From positions 1 through 64,000 of the forward strand of contig CAZCTN010000017.1 in assembly GCA_964501655.1 (NCBI GenBank): a DNA stretch of 64,000 nt, written 5' to 3'. This document shows positions 8,973-17,184 of the stretch, piece after piece; position 1 is the first letter of the stretch, and each line of letters starts with the position of its first letter. Made by a program: the position numbers and the translations under genes. The notes under the pieces were generated by a model. The model was not told the origin of the DNA. It made no database searches and saw only the letters and a list, made by a program, of their open reading frames with translations. This DNA is from JAAYJK01 sp964501655 (GTDB lineage: Bacteria > Bacillota > Syntrophomonadia > Syntrophomonadales > Syntrophomonadaceae).

Positions 8973-9617
8973 TTAAACTGCCCGGTTTTTATTCTCTATG
9001 ATGTTCCCCTCAAATAGATAATATTTCCTTGGCTGAATATGGCTCGGCAAAAGTTCCTCGTTATTGCTACCCACGATCTTATCTACTTGAGATATGTGAA
9101 TGGATTCCTGATCCTTGCAGCCTTCCAGGATACGCTCATTGATTTCCAAAATGACATACTCCGCCATCTCGTAATACTGCCGGAAATTATGCTTCTGGGA
9201 TTTGCTGCAGCCAAACCAGAAGTGCCCGTTTTTATCCATAGGACTGACTGTTGCCATAAAAATATGTCCTGTACTGTTTCCGCCCTTGAGATATTTTCTG
9301 GTCAATGGCTTATCTGTATTGATTGTTCCTCCCTCATGCCGAACACTTTCACGAGCTCCAGGGCATATCCCCTCATAGAACTTAAAATGATTTCCGGAAA
9401 TATCACTATCCATTGCATAATACCGGCAGGAGATATCATTGCATATTACTTTTACCTCCTGAAGCTCATTCTTGCGCGCAGCCAGGGCACGATCCAGCTC
9501 ATTTACACTGCAAACTCCGAAAGCATAGATGACCCGATCACCAGATTTTATTACTTTTACCGCTTCCTCGGCAAAGGTAAATTTGCGGCTGTATTCATCT
9601 GCATACTTTAAGCTCAT
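8973..9617 (-). CDS. Half-length CoA-transferase paralogue (N-terminal domain only)
   Basis: The 214 residues match only the N-terminal half of the CoA-transferase encoded just downstream, sharing features such as VIKSGDRVIYAFGV, SPMDKNGHFWFG and VILEINERI. The C-terminal half, with the catalytic glutamate, is absent, and the 75 bases before the next gene are too short to hold it. The frame is intact and has a good GGAGGAG site before ATG 9617. It could be a decayed duplicate that still reads cleanly, a regulatory or scaffolding subunit, or a partner that mixes with the full-length protein. By itself it should not catalyse CoA transfer. Confidence 0.75.
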   Translation of the reverse strand: MSLKYADEYSRKFTFAEEAVKVIKSGDRVIYAFGVCSVNELDRALAARKNELQEVKVICNDISCRYYAMDSDISGNHFKFYEGICPGARESVRHEGGTINTDKPLTRKYLKGGNSTGHIFMATVSPMDKNGHFWFGCSKSQKHNFRQYYEMAEYVILEINERILEGCKDQESIHISQVDKIVGSNNEELLPSHIQPRKYYLFEGNIIENKNRAV

Positions 9618-9665
9618 ATCTCTAGTCTCCTCCATAATAACCGCCCGGTTAAGGTTTGATTATCT

Positions 9666-9695
9666 GAGAACGGAACCAGAACCGGTCCCGTTCTC
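9666..9695. repeat. Inverted repeat after the acyl-CoA dehydrogenase gene
   Basis: Arms GAGAACGG (9666-9673) and CCGTTCTC (9688-9695) enclose a 14-base loop. It lies in the 217-base space between the acyl-CoA dehydrogenase gene and the half CoA-transferase gene. No T run follows on either strand, so it is more likely an RNA-processing or stability hairpin than a terminator. Confidence 0.5.
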
Positions 9696-9834
9696 TTAAT
9701 GGCTATTTCAGTTTCTTCTATCCACGACCGAATATTTGATATTTTAGTCATTCGCTATTGTTACTTATCACCTATTGCCACTAGCTTCATTGTCTTACTG
9801 CACCCGGTGATGGTTTTCGGTATATTATGCTTTT

Positions 9835-11667
9835 TTACATAAACGCTTCTTCGGCCAGGTCAATACAGCTGGTGTCAGGATTCTCCATGGCTTTCAATAC
9901 ACCAAATACTTCTGGCACAACATTCATAACAAAGAATTTGGCGGTAGCAATTTTGCTCTTGTAGAAGTTGGCATCGAAATGATCTTCGCCTAATTCCGCC
10001 AGCTTCTGGGCAGCTATAACGGCTTGTTCGAGCAGGAACCTGCCGCCGAGAACCTTCGCAGCCGAATGCAGTATCCGGGTGGCGTAAAGCTGTTTAAGTT
10101 CAAAATGTTCCTTAATCCATGCTCCATTCAGATCCATCATGGTTTTGAAAGCGGCGAAAGCATCTGCCATCATGGCAAATTCTTTATCGAGTTCCGCAAT
10201 CTTTTTGTTGTTAAGGAAGTCTTCGATCAGCGCCATCCATTTCTTGAACGGTTCGCCGCCCTTCATAGTATACTTACGGCCGGTTAAGTCTTGCCCGTGC
10301 ATAAAGTTGGTGCCTTCCCAAATTGAGTATATCTTGCAGTCGCGGGCCAGGGAGGCCGGTGCATACTCTTCCATGAAGCCGTAGCCGCCGTGTACCTGCA
10401 TCGCTTCTGAGGTCATAGCCCAAGCCATGTCAGATATAAATGCCTTGCAGATCGGGTTTTGAATCATGAAGAAGTCTTCAGCGAGATCTCTTTCTTCTTC
10501 AGTGGCAGCTTCCTTGCCCATATCAATATAGTAGTAGGAGGAGTAGACCATCGCCCGGCAGGCTTCCATGATGGACTTCTGCAGCATCAGCATGCGGCGG
10601 ACGTCTTCATGCTCAATGATCCGAACACTTGGCCCTTTGGGATCGGTGGCCTTTTTACTCTGCACGCGGACTTTGGCATAATCCAGGGCTGCGTAGTAGG
10701 CTGCGCCGATAACGCCCTGAGAAAATAAGCCGGTGTTGATACGTTCTTCATTCATCATCTGGAACATCTGTGCCATTCCTTTGCCGCGGCCGTCCACCGG
10801 TCCGTCGCCGATCATCCAGCCATAACAATCGTCGTTTTCACCGAAGGCCAGGGAGCAAGTAGCAGAGCCGTGGATGCCCAGCTTGTGCTCGATGCCGGTG
10901 GTGGTTACGTCATTCCATTTGGTGATGTTGCCGTCATCATCAACCCAGAACTTGGGAACCATTAAGCAGTTAATGCCGGCGGTGCCGGGTTTTGCATCCG
11001 GAGCCTTGGCCAGTACCAGATGGATAAGGTTGCTTACACAGTCATTGTCTCCAGTGGTGATGAAGCACTTTTGGCCTTTGATCTTCCACAGTCCCGGAGT
11101 GTCGGTGGGGAAGCATTTGGTCTGAACAGCGCCCACGTCGGATCCTGCGCCGGGCTCGGTCAAACACATGGATCCGCCCCATTCGCCCGTGTACATCTTG
11201 GGCAGGTAGAGATCTTTAAATCTTTGGGCGGCATTATACTGGATGACAGTGGTAGCACCCTGGGTAAGAGACCACAGCATTACCATAGCCGGTGATGCAC
11301 CGGACTGCATTTCCAAAATGGGAGCGTACCAGGCCAAGGGCATGCGGCCTTCTACTTCGCGATCACCGAACTGGGGTCCCAGACCGGCTTCGCAAACCGT
11401 ATTGTAAACCGTCTTGAAGACATCTGGACTTTTTACGGCATTTTCGTTGCCTCCGACAAACTGGAAACCGACTTCATCAGATTCTTTGTTAGCCGGGCAA
11501 AGCACGTCGCGACAGATTTTAAAGTTGACATCCAGGAACCCGTCCAGATCGTCAACTCCGTAGTAGTCTTTGTAGCCATCGCAAGACAGGAGTCTTTCCA
11601 TGTCAAGCCATTCCTTCATCTGGAACTTAATATCCCTCATTTGATATAAATAATTATCATGTGGCAT
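9835..11667 (-). CDS. Acyl-CoA dehydrogenase (probable butyryl-CoA dehydrogenase)
   Basis: This FAD enzyme should oxidise butyryl-CoA to crotonyl-CoA. At 610 residues it belongs to the long acyl-CoA dehydrogenases with an extra C-terminal region, not the 380-residue clostridial Bcd type. Recognised signatures are MCLTEPGAGSDVG (flavin and substrate contact) and MQVHGGYGFMEEY; the catalytic base is probably the Glu in SIWEGTNF. No etfAB genes adjoin it, so electrons must go to an electron-transfer flavoprotein encoded elsewhere, a key step because this oxidation has to be coupled to reverse electron transport to make H2 or formate. ATG 11667 is placed well behind AGGAGG; a TTG two codons earlier is less likely. 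Confidence 0.93.
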   Translation of the reverse strand: MPHDNYLYQMRDIKFQMKEWLDMERLLSCDGYKDYYGVDDLDGFLDVNFKICRDVLCPANKESDEVGFQFVGGNENAVKSPDVFKTVYNTVCEAGLGPQFGDREVEGRMPLAWYAPILEMQSGASPAMVMLWSLTQGATTVIQYNAAQRFKDLYLPKMYTGEWGGSMCLTEPGAGSDVGAVQTKCFPTDTPGLWKIKGQKCFITTGDNDCVSNLIHLVLAKAPDAKPGTAGINCLMVPKFWVDDDGNITKWNDVTTTGIEHKLGIHGSATCSLAFGENDDCYGWMIGDGPVDGRGKGMAQMFQMMNEERINTGLFSQGVIGAAYYAALDYAKVRVQSKKATDPKGPSVRIIEHEDVRRMLMLQKSIMEACRAMVYSSYYYIDMGKEAATEEERDLAEDFFMIQNPICKAFISDMAWAMTSEAMQVHGGYGFMEEYAPASLARDCKIYSIWEGTNFMHGQDLTGRKYTMKGGEPFKKWMALIEDFLNNKKIAELDKEFAMMADAFAAFKTMMDLNGAWIKEHFELKQLYATRILHSAAKVLGGRFLLEQAVIAAQKLAELGEDHFDANFYKSKIATAKFFVMNVVPEVFGVLKAMENPDTSCIDLAEEAFM

Positions 11668-11833
11668 ACACAATTACCTCCTAGTTATTTAAATGATAAT
11701 TCCAGCCCAATACCGGGCTGCTATAGCTTGACCTGTCATATCCAGGCGTTTAACCACAAGACGCCTTCTGAATAATCAAACTACAACAGCTCCAGTACCA
11801 ACTGCACGCTTTTCTACTTGTTTACCACCTGGT

Positions 11834-13024
11834 TTAGAGCATTTCAAAGATAGTGGTACATCCCATACCGCCGCCTATACACAGAGTTGCCAGGCCGGTT
11901 TTGAGATTGCGTTTCTGCATTTCATAAAGCAGGGTTACCATGATCCGGGCTCCGGATGATCCAATGGGATGGCCTAGAGCTATGGCTCCGCCGTTTACGT
12001 TGACCTTTTCCATCTTGTCCGCCCATCCGCAGTCTCTGGCTACAGCTAGTGACTGAGAAGCAAAGGCTTCATTAGCTTCGATAAGATCGATATCATCTAC
12101 AGTCATGCCCGCTTTGGCCAGGGCTTTTTTGGTAGCCGGAATTGGTCCTAATCCCATAACTGAAGGATCCACTCCGCCTGAAGCGTAGCTGACGATTTTA
12201 GCCATGGGTTTGATTCCCAGTTCATCAGCTTTTTCTTTGGACATTACGATCATAGCTGCAGCACCATCGTTTATTCCGGAGGCATTTCCGGCAGTAACGG
12301 TTCCGCCTTTTTTGAAAGCAGTACCAAGTTTAGCCATGGCTTCAGGAGCACTTAAACGGGGATGTTCATCGGTATCAAATACCTTGTCACCTTTTTTGCC
12401 TTTAATAACTACCGGTACGATTTCATCTTTGAATCTTCCAGAGGCAATAGCTTCGGCAGCCCGAACCTGACTGGTATATCCAAAAGCGTCCTGTTCTTCC
12501 CGGGTCAAACCATATTGCTCTGCTACATTTTCTGCGGTTATACCCATATGGTAGCCATTGAAGATTTCCCACAGTCCGTCATAAACCATACCATCTATGA
12601 GATCGCCTTTTACCATATTCATTCTGTATCCCCAGCGGGCATTAGGCAGATAATACGGGTGGGCACTCATGCATTCCATTCCACCCGCCATAACAATGTC
12701 AGCATCCCCGGCTTTAATAACCTGGGCTGCCAGCTGAACTGCTCTCATTCCGGAGGCACAGACTTTGTTGATGGTGAAGGCAGTAGTTTCAATGGGGATT
12801 CCTGCATGTATCATGGATTGGCGGGCAACGTTTTGTCCCTGTCCACCCTGTAATACACATCCGAATATTACTTCCTCTATCTGTTCCGGTTTAACTCCGG
12901 ACCTTTTCATAGCTTCTTCCATTACGATTCTGCCCAGTTCCACGGTTTTAGTATCTTTCAACGTACCCCCAAAGGTTCCTAAAGGTGTACGACATGCTCC
13001 TACTACTACTACTTCTCTTGACAT
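11834..13024 (-). CDS. Acetyl-CoA acetyltransferase (thiolase)
   Basis: This thiolase cleaves acetoacetyl-CoA with CoA to give two acetyl-CoA in the oxidative direction. The 396 residues carry the acyl-accepting cysteine in INKVCASGMRA, the active-site region VNGGAIALGHPIG with its histidine, and the second catalytic cysteine in LCIGGGMG. Length and motifs match biosynthetic-type thiolase II. It lies 33 bases after the hydroxybutyryl-CoA dehydrogenase gene in the same operon. Confidence 0.95.
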   Translation of the reverse strand: MSREVVVVGACRTPLGTFGGTLKDTKTVELGRIVMEEAMKRSGVKPEQIEEVIFGCVLQGGQGQNVARQSMIHAGIPIETTAFTINKVCASGMRAVQLAAQVIKAGDADIVMAGGMECMSAHPYYLPNARWGYRMNMVKGDLIDGMVYDGLWEIFNGYHMGITAENVAEQYGLTREEQDAFGYTSQVRAAEAIASGRFKDEIVPVVIKGKKGDKVFDTDEHPRLSAPEAMAKLGTAFKKGGTVTAGNASGINDGAAAMIVMSKEKADELGIKPMAKIVSYASGGVDPSVMGLGPIPATKKALAKAGMTVDDIDLIEANEAFASQSLAVARDCGWADKMEKVNVNGGAIALGHPIGSSGARIMVTLLYEMQKRNLKTGLATLCIGGGMGCTTIFEML

Positions 13025-13057
13025 TTGTCTTCACACTCCCTCTAATTTAACTTAATC

Positions 13058-13897
13058 TTAATATTTGAAGAATCCTTCACCGGTTTTACGACCCAGTTTG
13101 TTGGCCCGAACCATCTTGACCAGCAGCGGGCAGGGCCGATACTTGGGATCGCCAAACTCTTTGTATAAGGTTTCCATAATCTTCAAGCATATGTCCAGTC
13201 CGATCATGTCAGCCAGTGCCAGCGGTCCCATGGGATGCCCGGCGCCAAACCTCATGGAAGTATCGATATCAGCAGCGTTGGCTACACCTTCCATCAAAGC
13301 ATACATACCTTCATTCAGCATAGGAATAAGCAGGCGGTTGACAACAAAGCCCGGAGCTTCGTTGATTTCAACCGGAGCCTTACCCATTTTTTCAGATAAT
13401 TCCTTGATGGTGTCGTAGGTAGCTTGGCTGGTGTTAGATCCCCGGATTATTTCAACCAGTTTCATTGCCGGTACCGGGTTGAAGAAGTGCATTCCGATTA
13501 CCTTATCTGCTCTGCCGGTGGCGGCTGCAATTTCGGTAACACTCAAGGCCGAGGTGTTAGAGGCCAAGATGCATTCGGGTTTGCATATTGAATCCAGTTC
13601 CTTAAAGATGGTTTTCTTGATATCCATTACTTCCAGCGCGGCTTCTATTACCAGATCGCAATCAGCAGCTGCTGCCATATCCACTGTGCCGGAAATTCTG
13701 CCCATAATAGCGTCTTTGTCTTCTGCGCTCATTCTGCCTTTGTCAACACTCTTGCTCAAGGTTTTGTTGATCCCGGCTATGCCATTGTCTACAAATTCCT
13801 GCTTGATATCGCGTACGATAACTTCGAAGCCAGCTTGTGCAGCAGTCTGAACAATACCTGCTCCCATAGTACCCGCTCCAAGTACCATTATTTTCAT
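13058..13897 (-). CDS. hbd: 3-Hydroxybutyryl-CoA dehydrogenase
   Basis: This enzyme oxidises 3-hydroxybutyryl-CoA to acetoacetyl-CoA with NAD(P)+. The Rossmann motif VLGAGTMGAGI starts the protein, the catalytic His lies in IGMHFFNPVPAMKLVE, and Asn and Ser of the active site are in EAPGFVVNRLL. The 279 residues are the normal clostridial length. A GGGG site precedes ATG 13897. It is the second gene of the beta-oxidation operon. Confidence 0.96.
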   Translation of the reverse strand: MKIMVLGAGTMGAGIVQTAAQAGFEVIVRDIKQEFVDNGIAGINKTLSKSVDKGRMSAEDKDAIMGRISGTVDMAAAADCDLVIEAALEVMDIKKTIFKELDSICKPECILASNTSALSVTEIAAATGRADKVIGMHFFNPVPAMKLVEIIRGSNTSQATYDTIKELSEKMGKAPVEINEAPGFVVNRLLIPMLNEGMYALMEGVANAADIDTSMRFGAGHPMGPLALADMIGLDICLKIMETLYKEFGDPKYRPCPLLVKMVRANKLGRKTGEGFFKY

Positions 13898-13944
13898 GTA
13901 ATTACCCCCTATAATTCCTAAATTCAGTCCAGTTCACAGGCATT

Positions 13945-14727
13945 TTATTTACCCGTAAAGCCAGCTTTCCGCTTTTCGATAAAAGCGGTCATTCCTTCCC
14001 GCTGATCAGCGGTTGCAAAACAGAGCCCAAATGCGTCTGCCTCTATGGTCATACCCCGGTTGATGTCGGTCTGCATACCTTCATTAGCGGCAGCTTTGCA
14101 CAGCCTGACGGCCACCTGGCCCTTGCTCAGTATCCTTCCGGCAGCAGCTTTCACTACCTTCATCAGTTCTTCAGGAGCTTGCACGGAGTTTACCAGTCCT
14201 ACCCTGCACGCTTCTTCGGCACCGATTACATCAGCCGTATACAATAACTGCTTGGCCATGCCAGCCCCAATCAAACGGGCAAGGCGCTGAGTACCTCCAA
14301 ATCCGGGTATGATCCCCAGCCCTACCTCAGGTTGTCCGAACTTGGCATTGGCAGATGCGATGCGAAAATCGCAGCACATGGCTAGTTCGCATCCTCCTCC
14401 CAGAGCAAATCCATTAACCGCGGCAATAACTGGTTTTTCCATGGTCTCTATCATCATAAAGACCTGCTGACCCAGGGCAGCAAAACTACGAGCTTCCATA
14501 GCAGACAGGTTCTGCATAAAAGCTATGTCGGCCCCTGCCACAAAAGCCTTATCACCTGCTCCGGTGATTATCAACACATCAATGGCGTCATCCTCAGCGA
14601 TTTTGCCTATAGCATCCTGCAGTTCCAGCAAAGTCTCCCGATTAAGTGCGTTAAGGGCTTTAGGCCGATTGATGTATAATGTTGCTATTTTATCTTCTTG
14701 TTCAAGCAACAAATTCTCGTAGGTCAT
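13945..14727 (-). CDS. crt: Enoyl-CoA hydratase (crotonase)
   Basis: This crotonase hydrates crotonyl-CoA to 3-hydroxybutyryl-CoA. The oxyanion-hole region is AVNGFALGGGCELAM, with one catalytic Glu in GGGCEL and the second in QPEVGLGIIPGFGG. At 260 residues it is full length. ATG 14727 has a GAGGGGGGAGG site; the frame is open further upstream but that part has no start with a good site and contains the leader hairpins. It is the first gene of the operon, about 315 bases after the predicted sigma-54 start site. Confidence 0.95.
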   Translation of the reverse strand: MTYENLLLEQEDKIATLYINRPKALNALNRETLLELQDAIGKIAEDDAIDVLIITGAGDKAFVAGADIAFMQNLSAMEARSFAALGQQVFMMIETMEKPVIAAVNGFALGGGCELAMCCDFRIASANAKFGQPEVGLGIIPGFGGTQRLARLIGAGMAKQLLYTADVIGAEEACRVGLVNSVQAPEELMKVVKAAAGRILSKGQVAVRLCKAAANEGMQTDINRGMTIEADAFGLCFATADQREGMTAFIEKRKAGFTGK

Positions 14728-14869
14728 AAAACCTCCCCCCTCTGTAGATATTAAACTCATCCGGTTCCGAACCGGCTCGTAATAAGTGGCTGCTGCCCCC
14801 CTTTCTGCAATATATATATTGAAATATAGAAGTATATGATTGGACTGATTTACCCGTGGTAGACCGAAA

Positions 14870-14915
14870 CCTCTTTTTTTAACCAGGTGTGCTTTCACCT
14901 GGCCAAAAAAAGAGG
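14870..14915. repeat. Near-perfect hairpin in the beta-oxidation leader
   Basis: An 11-bp outer stem (14870-14880 with 14905-14915, a T7 run pairing with an A7 run) surrounds a 7-bp inner stem (14883-14889 with 14896-14902) with a 6-base loop. The poly-U tract is paired inside the stem rather than following it on either strand, so it is not an ordinary terminator. Confidence 0.7.
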
Positions 14916-14919
14916 GGGT

Positions 14920-14984
14920 CTACTGTTGTATAGCGAATAAAAGGGTGTGAGTGGTAAAGGGGTACTACCGCTATATAACAGTAG
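14920..14984. repeat. 16-bp inverted repeat in the beta-oxidation leader
   Basis: Arms at 14920-14935 and 14969-14984 pair with one mismatch around a 33-base loop. On the minus strand it comes just before the 14870-14915 hairpin, whose first bases form a C5 and T7 tract. Together they could act as an attenuator or as a stabilising structure. Confidence 0.65.
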
Positions 14985-15053
14985 ATAATAATATGAGAAA
15001 ATGTGTTAATGGGATTATGATATAATAATGTTGCGTATCTGATGTTTTATAAA

Positions 15054-15068
15054 GCAATAAACGTGCCA
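15054..15068 (-). promoter_or_regulatory. Sigma-54 (-24/-12) promoter of the beta-oxidation operon
   Basis: Read on the minus strand the site is TGGCACGTTTATTGC, followed by TTT. This matches the sigma-54 consensus TGGCACG-N4-TTGCW at every conserved base, with the GG at 15066-15067 and the GC at 15054-15055 correctly spaced. The predicted start is near 15042, giving a leader of about 315 bases before the crotonase ATG. An activator of the right class is encoded at 4643-7432. Confidence 0.85.
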
Positions 15069-15480
15069 ACAAGACCAAGACGGGGGTTACTTCTCCCGAC
15101 TCCCACTACACTGGCTTTTATCTCCTCAATATCCAATCAGCATTTCACCGCTAATCCATTATTGTATTGTTATGTGATTCATTGTTGTATTATTGTTCCG
15201 ACTATATGCTGGGGTGTATCCTTATGAACCTCGAAGTTATCAGAGCAAAAGGTGATCTCAACCCCTCTTGCAAAACAATGCATTCCTGTATCATACTGTC
15301 GAAGATGCTCCCCTGAGCATAGTTTTTGTCTTCTGGAGGCATATTAGATAAACCGATCTGTAAATTCTATGTACAAATTGCTTTACGGTTATGGGCCTGA
15401 GAGTTACAATTATGTGGTGTTACAGTATGACAATTAACCGTTGTAAAACAGTTCTATTTGCCGCGATGGGGAGTGAAAAG
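15069..15480. promoter_or_regulatory. Gene-free stretch upstream of the sigma-54 promoter
   Basis: I see no convincing gene here. A short open frame at 15042-15227 overlaps the promoter, has no ribosome binding site and has unusual composition. The stretch is where activator binding sites would be expected. It holds several TGTAAA/TTTACA-like half sites (for example near 15359-15375 and 15405-15446) and AT-rich near-repeats around 15158-15198. A small hairpin ATGCTC-CCCT-GAGCAT lies near 15305-15322. None of these is proven to be a binding site. Confidence 0.4.
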
Positions 15481-15726
15481 GTGAGAACACTTGTAGCTAC
15501 TATGATGTCCAATTCAAAAGGAAAGAATGTTTTTTGTTCAGCCAGCAAGGTAAGCGAGTATCAGATGAGGGTTATACGCAACACGGAATGGGCGGATCTG
15601 GAAGATATTGGCTTTACCTTTATCGACCTGGCTTCCCCGGAGTATCCTAATATAAGAGGAAAGGCAATTTTCTTTGAAGGCCATCTGGATGAAATGGGGC
15701 GGGCCTTAAAAAACATAGATAAATAA
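15481..15726 (+). CDS. Small hypothetical protein divergent from the beta-oxidation operon
   Basis: The 81-residue product is not recognised. It has no membrane segment or signal peptide and looks like a small folded alpha/beta protein, ending with RALKNIDK. I chose the GTG at 15481 because GGGGAGTG stands at a good distance before it; an in-frame ATG at 15466 lacks a site. It is transcribed away from the sigma-54 promoter and is closed by a strong terminator, which supports it being real. Confidence 0.6.
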   Translation: MRTLVATMMSNSKGKNVFCSASKVSEYQMRVIRNTEWADLEDIGFTFIDLASPEYPNIRGKAIFFEGHLDEMGRALKNIDK

Positions 15727-15730
15727 GTGC

Positions 15731-15781
15731 AAGGGAGACTTAGGGGTTGCGGCCGGTGGTCAGCAACCTCGTCTCCCTTTC
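15731..15781. terminator. Two-part hairpin terminator
   Basis: An outer stem AAGGGAGAC (15731-15739) pairs with 15771-15779, and an inner GGTTGC (15745-15750) pairs with 15763-15768. A short T run follows on the plus strand. It lies between the converging small gene and tyrS and may serve both. Confidence 0.65.
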
Positions 15782-15788
15782 AGCTACT

Positions 15789-17012
15789 CTATTTACTTAT
15801 ACTTTGAATGCGGATAAATTTCCTTTTACCTACCTGCACTACCATGCCGTCAGACACATGCAGATTCTCATCTTCATGTCTTTGGCCGTTTACCCTTACC
15901 GCGCCCTGCTTTAACATTCTGCGGCCATCACTGCTGGAGCTGGCCATGTTGTTATCCTGCAGGAATTTAGGCAGCCATATCTCCTTATCAGCCACGTCCA
16001 CCTCAGGTATATCATCAGGAATATCTCCCTGCGAATAAACCAGCTTGAACCTGGCTTCAGCCTTTTCTGCTTCTTCAGCATCGTGGTACATAGAAATAAG
16101 TTCTTTTGCCAAGCTGATTTTGGCATCCCGGGGATTCAGCTCACCCCCGTCCATTTTTGCCTGCATGGCTTTGATTTCATTCATGGGCACCCGGGTAAGG
16201 AGTTCAAAATACCTGGATATCAACTCGTCGGTGATTGACATGGTTTTTCCAAACATTTCATAGGCATCTTCGTTGACCCCAATGTAATTGCCCAGACTTT
16301 TACTCATCTTCTGTACCCCGTCCAGACCCTCAAGTATGGGCATCATCAAGGCTATCTGAGGCTCATGGCCATATTCCCGCAGCAGGTGCCTGCCCACTAG
16401 AAGGTTGAACTTCTGATCCGTCCCGCCTAATTCAACATCGGCTTCCAGCACTACCGAATCATAACCCTGCATCAATGGGTAAAGAAATTCATGAACCCCT
16501 ATGGGCAAACCTTCCTTATATCTCTTGTCAAAATCGTCCCTTTCAAGCATTCGGGCTACCGTATATCTTCCCGCCAGCCTCAGCACTGCCTCCAGATTCA
16601 TATTCATCAGCCATTCGCTATTATAATGAACAATAGTCTTTTCCGGGTCCAGCACTTTGAAAATCTGTTCCTGGTAGGTAGCGGCATTTGCCCTGATCTC
16701 TTCTTCCGTAAGTTGTTTGCGGGTCTCTGATTTCCCGCTGGGGTCTCCGATGCGGCCGGTTGCATCACCGATGATCAGGTGCACCTCATGGCCCAGATCC
16801 TGGAACTGCCTCAGTTTGTTCAATACCACCGTATGCCCCAGGTGTATATCCGGCGCGGTTGGATCTAGTCCCAGCTTGGCCTTGAGGGGGCGGTTTTCCT
16901 TTATGGATTTATACAGCTTCTGTTTAAGCTCTTCCTCGGGCACGATTTCTGCAACACCCCGGCGGATGATTTCCAACTGTTCATCTACCTGCTGCTTAAT
17001 TTTATCTTCCAC
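15789..17012 (-). CDS. tyrS: Tyrosyl-tRNA synthetase
   Basis: This class I synthetase charges tRNA-Tyr. The HIGH motif is HLGHTVVLNKL near residue 58, the KMSKS motif appears as QKMSKSLGNYIG, and a C-terminal S4 RNA-binding domain includes MLKQGAVRVNGQRH. The 407 residues are normal. The start codon is GTG, behind AAGGAGG. There is no T-box leader in the 172 bases upstream, which are shared with the divergent PBP gene. Confidence 0.96.
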   Translation of the reverse strand: MEDKIKQQVDEQLEIIRRGVAEIVPEEELKQKLYKSIKENRPLKAKLGLDPTAPDIHLGHTVVLNKLRQFQDLGHEVHLIIGDATGRIGDPSGKSETRKQLTEEEIRANAATYQEQIFKVLDPEKTIVHYNSEWLMNMNLEAVLRLAGRYTVARMLERDDFDKRYKEGLPIGVHEFLYPLMQGYDSVVLEADVELGGTDQKFNLLVGRHLLREYGHEPQIALMMPILEGLDGVQKMSKSLGNYIGVNEDAYEMFGKTMSITDELISRYFELLTRVPMNEIKAMQAKMDGGELNPRDAKISLAKELISMYHDAEEAEKAEARFKLVYSQGDIPDDIPEVDVADKEIWLPKFLQDNNMASSSSDGRRMLKQGAVRVNGQRHEDENLHVSDGMVVQVGKRKFIRIQSISK

Positions 17013-17184
17013 AAAATAACCTCCTTACCAGAAAAAATCATAGCATAATATCCGAAGTATGTGCAATAATTAGACGAATATACACGTATTACCTGCAGGG
17101 TATTTAATGCCCTCCCGGGTTATGAGCAGGAAAAACATATGTTCCTGTCTAATCAATAAGTATACTAATTCCAGGAGGCCTTAT

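Noticed and set aside
15042..15227. Small open frame upstream of the beta-oxidation operon
   Set aside because: It overlaps the sigma-54 promoter, has no ribosome binding site and no family resemblance.
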